From contig JAFYNR010000033.1 in the NCBI GenBank assembly GCA_017548045.1, forward strand, positions 186,001-250,000: a DNA stretch of 64,000 nt, written 5' to 3'. Numbering within the stretch: the first letter of the stretch is position 1; each line of letters starts with the position of its first letter. The position numbers and the translations under genes are program-made. Of the stretch, positions 45,793 to 53,346 are shown piece after piece. The notes under the pieces are model-generated. The model saw nothing but the letters and a program-made list of their open reading frames with translations, made no database searches and was not told the DNA's origin. The DNA is from Clostridia bacterium (GTDB taxonomy: Bacteria > Bacillota > Clostridia > Oscillospirales > Acutalibacteraceae).

Positions 45793-46365
45793 ATGAAAAA
45801 GGAAGTTCTTGTTGAAACTTCAGCACGTCACGTACACGTAAGCCGTGCAGACCTCGACGTTCTTTTCGGCGAAGGCTACGAGCTTACTCACAAAAAAGAC
45901 CTTTCACAGCCCGGTCAGTATGCCTGCGAAGAAAGAGTAGCAGTTGTCGGCGCAAAGGGTCAGTTCCCCGGCGTTTCAATTCTCGGTCCCATCCGCCCCT
46001 CAACACAGGTTGAGCTTTCACTCACAGATGCAAGAAGCATTGGCGTTGTTGCTCCCGTAAGAGAAAGCGGCGACATCGCAGAGTCGGGCACCTGCAAGCT
46101 TGTAGGCCCCAAGGGTGAGGTTGAAATCGCTTGCGGCGTTATCTCCGCAAAGAGACACATCCACGCAACTCCCGCAGACGCAGAAAAATACGGTCTTGAA
46201 GACAAGCAGATTGTATGCGTTAAGGTTGAGTCAGACGGCAGAAGCCTTATTTTTGACGACGTTGTTGTAAGAGTTAACCCCAACTTTGCACTTGCAATGC
46301 ACATCGATACAGACGAATCCAATGCCGCAGGCGCAAAGCCCGGTATGATGGGTGAAATCCTCTAA
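45793..46365 (+). CDS. pduL: Phosphate propanoyltransferase PduL
   Basis: Converts acyl-CoA and phosphate to acyl-phosphate and CoA. The 190-residue protein has the PduL duplicate fold: SARHVHVSRADLDVLFG near 12, QYACEERVAV, AKRHIHATPADAEKYG near 122 and MHIDTDESNAAG near 166; the metal-binding His residues are all present. Elsewhere PduL is found in microcompartments, but no shell or diol-dehydratase genes lie here and no encapsulation peptide extends the N-terminus (it starts KKEVLVETSARHV). A standalone phosphotransacylase for acetate or propionate formation is likely. It ends at a terminator. Confidence 0.95.
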   Translation: MKKEVLVETSARHVHVSRADLDVLFGEGYELTHKKDLSQPGQYACEERVAVVGAKGQFPGVSILGPIRPSTQVELSLTDARSIGVVAPVRESGDIAESGTCKLVGPKGEVEIACGVISAKRHIHATPADAEKYGLEDKQIVCVKVESDGRSLIFDDVVVRVNPNFALAMHIDTDESNAAGAKPGMMGEIL

Positions 46366-46380
46366 TTACATAGCTTTTCA

Positions 46381-46408
46381 AGGACAGCTTCGGCTGTCCT
46401 TTTTCTTT
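46381..46408 (+). terminator. Terminator after pduL
   Basis: AAGGACAGC-TTCG-GCTGTCCTT followed by TTTCTTTT, a classic intrinsic terminator. Confidence 0.9.
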
Positions 46409-46539
46409 TGAATTCCGAATTTGTTAATATTTATTCCCATATTTATTAAATTTCATATTGTATCATTGCTATATCCGCATTAAAAACTGCGACATATAAT
46501 GTGAGTGAAAAGGCAAAAACCTCCGTGCGAAAAAATATA

Positions 46540-46568
46540 TTGCAAGTGGGGGAAAAATAGTGTATAAT
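46540..46568 (+). promoter_or_regulatory. Sigma-A-type promoter of the sulfur-transfer operon
   Basis: TTGCAA, 17-base spacer, TATAAT; about 50 bases before the start of the cysteine desulfurase. Confidence 0.75.
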
Positions 46569-46618
46569 GTTTTAAATATGATTATAATGGGTGTAGTGCC
46601 GACAGAGGAGATTTTCAG

Positions 46619-47755
46619 ATGATGTGTGCCTATTTTGATAACAGTGCAACAACGGCGCCTTGCTGTGAGGCGGTCAGTGCCGTTGCGGATGCAATGACAA
46701 AGTGCTGGGGCAACCCTTCATCCCTTCACAGAGTGGGCAACGAAGCCAAGACCTTGCTGGATGAATCAAGGGAAGCGATTGCTTCAAGGCTTTCCTGCAA
46801 ACCCGAAGAAATCTATTTCACGTCGGGCGGAACAGAAAGCAATAACCTTGCCCTTTTCGGCGCCGCATACCAGATGAGGCGCATGGGCAGAAGAATTGTT
46901 TCAACAAGCATTGAACATTCCAGCATTGACGATACTCTCAGCCGCCTTGAAGCAGACGGCTTTGAGGTTATCAGACTTAAAGTTGACAGCTACGGCAGAA
47001 TAAATGAAAAGGACCTTTATTCTGCGGTTAATTCAAATACAATTCTCATTTCAATGATGCTCGTTAATAACGAGGTGGGTACGGTAATGCCTGTGCAGGC
47101 GGCAAAGCGTGCGGCAATGATGGCGCGCTCACCTGCCCTTATTCACTGCGATGCTGTGCAGGCATTCGGCAAAATGCCCGTCAAACCTCAGGCTCTGGGT
47201 GTTGACCTTATGACGGTAAGCTCCCATAAAATCCACGGTCCCAAGGGTGTAGGAGCAATTTATATCCGCAAGGGTGTAAAAATCAAGCCCCGTACTCACG
47301 GCGGCGAGCAGGAAATGAAAATCAGACCCGGCACGGAAGCTATGCCTGCCATTGCAGGCTTTGCGGCGGCGGCAAGAGCCTTGCCCGACCCGCAGAAGGA
47401 GCTGGAGCATATCAGAATGCTTCGCGACTATATGGTTTCAAGGCTTGAGGCTATGGGAGATATCGTTATCAACTCCCCTGCCGATGCACTTCCGTATGTG
47501 ACAAATATTTCGGTGCTGGGCATAAAATCCGAGCCTATGCTCAACTTCCTTTCGGAGAAGGGCATATGCGTTTCAAGCGGCTCGGCTTGTTCAAAGGGAA
47601 AGAAAAGCCACGTGCTTACGCAGATGGGTCTTGACCGCAGAAGGCTTGACAGTCCTCTGCGAATCAGCTTTTCAAGATTTACCACCATTCAGGAAATTGA
47701 TGCGCTTCTGCTTGGCATAGCAGAGGGCAAAAAGATAATCAGGTCGGCAGACTGA
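46619..47755 (+). CDS. Cysteine desulfurase (NifS/IscS type)
   Basis: PLP enzyme that strips sulfur from cysteine for delivery to ThiI and other acceptors. The 378-residue protein begins CAYFDNSATTAPC, has the PLP lysine in VSSHKIHGPKGVGAIY near 203 and the active cysteine in SSGSACSKGKKSHV near 324. Directly upstream of thiI (18 bases), as nifZ-thiI in Bacillus, so its main task is probably tRNA 4-thiouridine (and maybe thiamine) sulfur. Two alternative starts (46619, 46622) differ by one codon. Confidence 0.94.
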   Translation: MMCAYFDNSATTAPCCEAVSAVADAMTKCWGNPSSLHRVGNEAKTLLDESREAIASRLSCKPEEIYFTSGGTESNNLALFGAAYQMRRMGRRIVSTSIEHSSIDDTLSRLEADGFEVIRLKVDSYGRINEKDLYSAVNSNTILISMMLVNNEVGTVMPVQAAKRAAMMARSPALIHCDAVQAFGKMPVKPQALGVDLMTVSSHKIHGPKGVGAIYIRKGVKIKPRTHGGEQEMKIRPGTEAMPAIAGFAAAARALPDPQKELEHIRMLRDYMVSRLEAMGDIVINSPADALPYVTNISVLGIKSEPMLNFLSEKGICVSSGSACSKGKKSHVLTQMGLDRRRLDSPLRISFSRFTTIQEIDALLLGIAEGKKIIRSAD

Positions 47756-47773
47756 GAATAAACGGAGAGTAAA

Positions 47774-48949
47774 ATGAAGGAAATAATTCTTATCAAAAAC
47801 GGAGAGCTTGCCCTTAAAGGTCTTAACAGAAGAACCTTTGAGGATATGCTCGTGAAGAATATGCGCCGCAGACTTGAGAGCGCAGGCAAATTCAAGTTTA
47901 CTATTGCACAGTCAACAATCATTGCAGAGCCCGGGAACGAAAACGTTGATATGGACGAAGCTATTGAGCGTGTTGGCAAGGTTTTCGGAATTGCGGGCTT
48001 TTCAAGAGCTGCTGCGGTTGAAAAGGATATGGAAACCATACTGAGAAGCGCCGAAGAATATCTGGCTCCCCAGCTTCTCGGTATCAGAAGCTTCAAGGTT
48101 GAGGCGAAGCGCTCGGATAAAAAATTCCCCCTTACGTCCCCCGAAATCTGCAGGGAAACGGGCGGCTATCTTCTGCGGAAGTTCCCTCACCTTATTGTTG
48201 ACGTTCATAATCCCGATCTTGTTGTTACCGTTGAAATCAGAGATACTCACGCTTATATTCACGGTAATCAGATAAAGGGTGCAGGCGGTATGCCCACGGG
48301 CTCCGCAGGCAGGGCAGCCGTGCTTATTTCGGGCGGTATTGACAGCCCCGTTGCCGCATATATGATGGCAAAGAGAGGGCTTGAGCTTATTGCGGTTCAT
48401 TTTGCGTCACCTCCCTACACCAGCGAAAGAGCAGAGCAGAAGGTTCATTCACTTCTCAGACAGGTCAGCAAATATTCGGGCAGAATAACTCTCTGGGTTG
48501 TACCCTTTACGGAAATTCAGGAGCTTATCAAGGATAACTGCCCCGAGGATATATTCACCGTCATTATGCGCCGTATGATGATGAGAGTGTCGCAGATTAT
48601 TGCAACAAGAGATAAGGCAGGCGCACTTATCACGGGCGAAAGCGTGGGTCAGGTTGCGAGCCAGACTATGCCTGCCATTGCCTGCACCGACGCAGTTTGC
48701 GAAATGCCCGTTTTCCGTCCGCTTATCGGTATGGATAAGGACGAGGTTGTTGCCATTTCAAGAAAAATCGAAACGTTTGATATATCAATTCTTCCCTATG
48801 AGGATTGCTGTACGGTATTCACGCCCAAGCATCCCAAAACAAAGCCCACTCTCGATTACGTTGAGGAGTGCGAAAAGGCGCTTGACGTTGACAGACTTGT
48901 TGAGGAAGCGGCAAAGAATGCAAGATTTGTGCCCATAAGTGCTTATTGA
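47774..48949 (+). CDS. thiI: tRNA 4-thiouridine synthase ThiI
   Basis: Forms s4U8 in tRNA and, in some species, thiamine sulfur. The 391-residue protein has a THUMP domain (about 60-165), the PP-loop SGGIDSPVAAYMM near 182, and a C-terminal part ending before any rhodanese domain; the shorter form fits a persulfide taken directly from the neighbouring desulfurase. It starts 18 bases after the desulfurase gene with GGAGAGTAAA. Confidence 0.95.
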   Translation: MKEIILIKNGELALKGLNRRTFEDMLVKNMRRRLESAGKFKFTIAQSTIIAEPGNENVDMDEAIERVGKVFGIAGFSRAAAVEKDMETILRSAEEYLAPQLLGIRSFKVEAKRSDKKFPLTSPEICRETGGYLLRKFPHLIVDVHNPDLVVTVEIRDTHAYIHGNQIKGAGGMPTGSAGRAAVLISGGIDSPVAAYMMAKRGLELIAVHFASPPYTSERAEQKVHSLLRQVSKYSGRITLWVVPFTEIQELIKDNCPEDIFTVIMRRMMMRVSQIIATRDKAGALITGESVGQVASQTMPAIACTDAVCEMPVFRPLIGMDKDEVVAISRKIETFDISILPYEDCCTVFTPKHPKTKPTLDYVEECEKALDVDRLVEEAAKNARFVPISAY

Positions 48950-48971
48950 TTGACTGAAAGGAGAAAAGGAA

Positions 48972-50210
48972 ATGTCTGTTTGCGAAATTCTTTCCGTAGG
49001 TACGGAAATTCTTCTCGGAGATATTCTCAACACCAATTCAAGATATCTTTCTGTTGAGCTTGCAAAGCTGGGCATTTCCGTCCTCAGACATACAACCGTA
49101 GGTGACAATGCCGAAAGGCTTGCCGCCGCACTGAAAACCGCACTTGAAAGAAGCGATATCGTTATTGCCACGGGAGGTCTCGGCCCTACGCAGGATGACA
49201 TTACAAGAGACGTGTGCTGTCAGGTTATGGGCTGTGATACGGAGCTTGACTGCGGTATTGCAGATAAAATCAAGGCATATTTTGAATCGAAAAACATCGA
49301 AATGCCTGAAAGCAATCTCAGGCAGGCATACGTGCCCAAGGGTCAGACCGTTTTTGAAAACAACAACGGCACCGCACCGGGTATCGGAATAAAGAAAGAC
49401 GGCAAATGCGTTGTTATTCTTCCGGGTCCGCCTTACGAAATGGCGCCGATGTACAGAGAAAGCGTTGTGCCCTTCCTCAGCGAATATGCCGAGGGAGCTA
49501 TTGTGTCACACACTGTGAGAACAATGGGTATCGGTGAAAGTGCAATGGCGGAAATCTGTGCGGACTTGCTTGAAAAAGAAAATCCCACCGTTGCGCCATA
49601 TGCCAAAAAGGGAGAGGCTCTTCTCCGTGTAACCGCTAAGGCAGAGAATACCGACGAAGCGGAAGAGCTTTGCAGACCCGTTATTGATGAAATCAGAACA
49701 AGGCTCGGCGGTTATGTATACGGAATTGACAGCGAAAGCATTGAAGAAAGAGTTGTTCAGCTTCTCAAAGAGAAAAAAATGATCGTTGCAACGGCTGAAA
49801 GCTGTACCGCAGGCTATATTGCCAAAAGAATAACCGATTTTCCCGGTACAAGCAACGTTTTCGGTTGCGGTGCGGTAACCTATTCCAACGAAATCAAGCA
49901 GAAGCTGCTTGGCGTAAAGGCAGAAACCCTTGAAGCATACGGTGCTGTCAGCGAGCAGACCGCAAGAGAAATGGCGGCAGGCATACGCCGCGTATCGGGT
50001 GCGGATATCGGAATTGCAGTAACGGGTATTGCCGGCCCCGGCAGTGACGGCACAAGCAAGCCTGTGGGCTTAAGCTACGTTGCCCTTGATGCGGATGATA
50101 TGCAGGTTTGCGAAAAGGTCGAAACAGGCAGAAACGACAGAGAATATAACCGCTACGTTACGGGCTCCCGTGCCCTTAACCTTGCGAGAAAATACTTGGA
50201 GGATAAATAA
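48972..50210 (+). CDS. cinA: CinA-family nicotinamide-nucleotide amidase / MoCF-domain protein
   Basis: Competence/damage-inducible protein CinA, a two-domain enzyme: N-terminal MoCF-type domain (CEILSVGTEILLGDILNTNS; ATGGLGPTQDDITR) linked in some species to ADP-ribose pyrophosphatase, and C-terminal NMN deamidase with TAESCTAGYIAKRITD near 273 and GIAGPGSDGTSKPVG near 353 (catalytic Ser and Lys region). 412 residues, the standard length. Follows thiI by 22 bases. A degenerate paralogue-like segment occurs at 53347-54350, 3 kb downstream. Confidence 0.95.
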   Translation: MSVCEILSVGTEILLGDILNTNSRYLSVELAKLGISVLRHTTVGDNAERLAAALKTALERSDIVIATGGLGPTQDDITRDVCCQVMGCDTELDCGIADKIKAYFESKNIEMPESNLRQAYVPKGQTVFENNNGTAPGIGIKKDGKCVVILPGPPYEMAPMYRESVVPFLSEYAEGAIVSHTVRTMGIGESAMAEICADLLEKENPTVAPYAKKGEALLRVTAKAENTDEAEELCRPVIDEIRTRLGGYVYGIDSESIEERVVQLLKEKKMIVATAESCTAGYIAKRITDFPGTSNVFGCGAVTYSNEIKQKLLGVKAETLEAYGAVSEQTAREMAAGIRRVSGADIGIAVTGIAGPGSDGTSKPVGLSYVALDADDMQVCEKVETGRNDREYNRYVTGSRALNLARKYLEDK

Positions 50211-50212
50211 GA

Positions 50213-51193
50213 ATGAATAAGAAGGTTGCTGTAATCCTTACGGCGGTTTTTGCGGCAGCTGCCGTGCTTTTCACCGTGCTTGCCGCCGTGAATTTCACTA
50301 AAAAATCCGACGAAGGAATTATCAACAAAGAAACAGCGGGGCTTGTTCTTGCCGAAGGTGTTGAAGACGATGCCGTAAGCGCAGAGCTTGACGGTGTGAA
50401 GTCAAACGCAATGAAGGCTCAGACTCAGTATCCCGAGGGTATTCTTGAAGAACTCAAGCAGGCATATGCAATCAATAACGACCTTGCGGGCTGGCTTTCG
50501 ATTCCCGGCACCGAAATGGATACCGCAGTGCTTCTGGGTGATGACAACAGCTATTACCTCAAAAAGGATTTTTATAACAAAACTACTTACGAAACCTCAG
50601 CGGATAACTACGGCAATATTTATCTTGATTACCGCTGTCTGCCCGACCATCTTTCAAAAAATATGGTTATCCACGGCCACACAACGGGCAAATCCGACGG
50701 CGTACCCAAGCAGGCATTCCGTTCACTCTATGATTACAGAGATAAGAACCATTTCATCGAAAATCCCATCATTAAATATAAGACGCTGACAGGTGAGTAT
50801 ACCTACAAAATCTGTGCCGTTTTTCTTTCCAACACTCAGCCCAAGGATGATAACGGTTATTTCTTCAACTACATCTATCCCGATATGGGGGATAACAATA
50901 TGGTTGGTTACATTGAGCAGGTGAATCAGCGCAAGCTTTATGATACCGGAGTTTCACTTGAACCCACCGACAAGATAATTACTCTTTCAACCTGCATTTA
51001 CGACTACGGCAAAAACGTTGATACAAGGCTTGTTGTTGTGGGCAGACTTCTTCACGAGGGCGAAAGCGAGGAGATTGATGCGTCGCTTGTCAAGGATAAC
51101 CCCGATTACCGCAGACCTCAGGTGTGGTACAACGCAAAGGGTAAAACAAACCCCTACAAGAATGCCGAAAAGTGGCAGCCCAGCCCCAACTGA
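50213..51193 (+). CDS. Class B sortase
   Basis: Cysteine transpeptidase attaching proteins to the wall or to each other. The 326-residue protein has an N-terminal membrane segment (5-26) and the sortase fold with catalytic histidine in MVIHGHTTGK (H156), cysteine in ITLSTCIYD (C261) and arginine in VDTRLVVVGR (R272), all in the usual spacing; the CAVFLSNTQPKDDNGYFFNY loop is SrtB-like. Only 2 bases after cinA and 44 before the next sortase, so cotranscribed. No LPXTG or NPQTN substrate lies in the window. Confidence 0.93.
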   Translation: MNKKVAVILTAVFAAAAVLFTVLAAVNFTKKSDEGIINKETAGLVLAEGVEDDAVSAELDGVKSNAMKAQTQYPEGILEELKQAYAINNDLAGWLSIPGTEMDTAVLLGDDNSYYLKKDFYNKTTYETSADNYGNIYLDYRCLPDHLSKNMVIHGHTTGKSDGVPKQAFRSLYDYRDKNHFIENPIIKYKTLTGEYTYKICAVFLSNTQPKDDNGYFFNYIYPDMGDNNMVGYIEQVNQRKLYDTGVSLEPTDKIITLSTCIYDYGKNVDTRLVVVGRLLHEGESEEIDASLVKDNPDYRRPQVWYNAKGKTNPYKNAEKWQPSPN

Positions 51194-51237
51194 TTTGAAA
51201 ATTATCTGAAATTCAGTATAAATACGGAGGAATTGTT

Positions 51238-53196
51238 ATGGCAAACGATAACGAAAAGAAGCCTTCATCACTGCCCGAAGGGCTCAGCTCAATCGCAGAC
51301 GATGAGGCGATAACCGAAATCAATCTTACGGATTTTCTTGAGGAAAGCTCCAAGGCGGCGCCGCTTTTTGAGGGCTTTCACGAGGATATTGAAAACACGG
51401 AAAAAAGCATTGAAAGCGAGCTTCAGAGCCTTTATGACGATATTGTGGGCAGCGGTCCCGAGGTTATTGTGCCCAAGCCTATGTCCGTTCTTACCGCAAG
51501 TGAGGCGGAGCCTGCAAAAATTGCGCTTTCAGACCCTCAGCTTCCCGATGACGGTGAGGCTTCATCCCTTGATGATTTGTGGATGAATCCCGAGGATTAT
51601 TATGACGAGGAAATACCTGTTGTTTCTCTTGATGAGGACGAGCCCGACGTGTACGAAATGTCGGAGCAGGAGCCCTTTGAAGAAGAAACAGCCGATGAGC
51701 CTGAAACGGGTGCGGATTCTGCAAAAGACGACATTTTCAGTATGATTGATATGCTGAAGGCGGATTCCGACGGTGAAACGGGCTTCGGCGATATTCTTTC
51801 TGAAATCGAAGCAAACGAAGGCATTGCAACGGTTGATACGGAGCTTTCCGTTGCGGCAAGCCTTGTTACAGACCCTGCCGCATATGAGGAAGACGAATCC
51901 GTATGGGAGCTTCCCGAGGAAGAAGCAGAGGCGATTCCCGAGGTACCTGCAGAGGAAGTGTCCGCAACAGAAAATACGGAAGATAAGGTTGACACCGACA
52001 GCGATGAATTTCAGAGAGAGCTTGCAATTCTTCTGGGTGATGCAGTGCCCGAAGAAAAGCCCGAAGCGCCTGCAGGCTTTGTGATTGACATTCCCGATGA
52101 CGGCAACGATTATGAAGCGGCAGCGGCTCAGCCCGAAAAGCTTTATGAGCCCGAGCCCATGAGCAGCGGAATTACCTATATGACCGAGGAAGAATTCGAG
52201 GCAAAGGAAGCGGAGAAAAAGGCGAAACGCAAGAAGGAGCCTAAGGAGGAAAAGCCCGAAAGCAAGGCGGCAGGCATTGTGAGAAAGGTTGTTCTCGCAA
52301 TTTCGGCAATTACCATTGTGGTATGCTCGGCGATTATCGTTAACACGTATATCGTTCAGCCTCTTATGTTCCGCAAAACCGCACAGCAGGTTGCAGATCA
52401 GATGAGCGAAAACATCAGCCAGCACGACCAAACGGCAGTTGTTGATTCACGCCTTGAAAGTGAGTTCCCGGGCGTTGAGTTCCCCGAGGGAATGCTTGCA
52501 AAGTACGGTCAGCTTTATGCCGCAAACAATGATCTCAGAGGCTGGATTTCAATAGACGGTCTTGACATCAACTTCCCTGTGGCACAGGGTATAGATAACG
52601 ATTATTACCTTGAGAAGGATATTTACGGCAAATATACAATGTACGGTGTACCCTTCTTTGATTACAGAATGACGGATTTCCGAAATCTTCATAGGAACAA
52701 CGTTATCTACGGTCACAATATGCGTTCCGATGATTACATTTTCGGCAATCTTGAAAACTACCGTACCATTGAGGGCTTTAAGAACGCACCTGTTATTGAA
52801 TGTAATACCATTTACGGCGACTACACCTGGTTTGTCTATGCCGTATTCATCACAAACTCAGACCCCAAGGATGATAACGGATATCTTTTCCCCTATAACT
52901 TTATCGACATTTCAACAGCCAAGTTTGAAGGCTACATTGATGAAATCGATAAGCGTAAGCTTTACTCAACAGGCGTTGACATCAACGTAAGTGATAAGAT
53001 TCTGACCCTTTCAACCTGCTGTTACGACTTCAATGAGGCAAGGCTCGTTGTTGTTGCCAGACTTAAACGTGACGGTGAAAGCGTCAGCGTAGACACCTCA
53101 AAGGCAATCGAAAATCCCAATCCCAAGTATCCCCAGGCATACTATGATGCAAACAAAAAAGCGGTTAATCCCTATGCACAGGATGCCCGCTGGTAA
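51238..53196 (+). CDS. Class B sortase with long acidic cytoplasmic extension
   Basis: A 652-residue sortase about twice the usual size. Residues 1-345 are an acidic, low-complexity cytoplasmic region (runs of D and E; SLDDLWMNPEDYYDEE near 110) ending in a basic KAKRKKEPKEEK stretch, then one membrane segment (350-372), then a complete SrtB domain with H493 (VIYGHNM), C594 (LTLSTCCYD) and R602 (EARLVVVAR). Catalysis looks intact. The N-terminal region has no recognised domain; short DILSEIEAN/LAILLGD elements recur. A similar acidic disordered tail occurs in the protein at 58882. Function of the extension is unknown. Confidence 0.9.
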   Translation: MANDNEKKPSSLPEGLSSIADDEAITEINLTDFLEESSKAAPLFEGFHEDIENTEKSIESELQSLYDDIVGSGPEVIVPKPMSVLTASEAEPAKIALSDPQLPDDGEASSLDDLWMNPEDYYDEEIPVVSLDEDEPDVYEMSEQEPFEEETADEPETGADSAKDDIFSMIDMLKADSDGETGFGDILSEIEANEGIATVDTELSVAASLVTDPAAYEEDESVWELPEEEAEAIPEVPAEEVSATENTEDKVDTDSDEFQRELAILLGDAVPEEKPEAPAGFVIDIPDDGNDYEAAAAQPEKLYEPEPMSSGITYMTEEEFEAKEAEKKAKRKKEPKEEKPESKAAGIVRKVVLAISAITIVVCSAIIVNTYIVQPLMFRKTAQQVADQMSENISQHDQTAVVDSRLESEFPGVEFPEGMLAKYGQLYAANNDLRGWISIDGLDINFPVAQGIDNDYYLEKDIYGKYTMYGVPFFDYRMTDFRNLHRNNVIYGHNMRSDDYIFGNLENYRTIEGFKNAPVIECNTIYGDYTWFVYAVFITNSDPKDDNGYLFPYNFIDISTAKFEGYIDEIDKRKLYSTGVDINVSDKILTLSTCCYDFNEARLVVVARLKRDGESVSVDTSKAIENPNPKYPQAYYDANKKAVNPYAQDARW

Positions 53197-53346
53197 AATA
53201 TTATGAAGGCATATTTCCGCCGATACTTCGTCAAACTCACTTGTAATATCCGTATGTTACTTCAGTGAATTTTCCATGTCTTGGCGCAAATCTGTGCTTC
53301 ATAACTGAACAAAGTATTTATTTGAAGAAAAGAAACGGAGTTTTAT
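53197..53346. other. 150-base spacer after the second sortase
   Basis: No convincing gene or terminator; only a 21-codon ORF at 53203 without RBS. A GAAAAGAAACGGAG RBS for the next gene lies at the right end. Confidence 0.4.

Noticed and set aside
45793-46365. Microcompartment locus around pduL
   Set aside because: No shell-protein or diol-dehydratase genes are present, and no N-terminal targeting peptide.
51562-52431. A 289-codon minus-strand ORF opposite the acidic sortase tail
   Set aside because: Cysteine/phenylalanine/arginine-rich product, mirror image of the Glu/Asp-rich sense frame.
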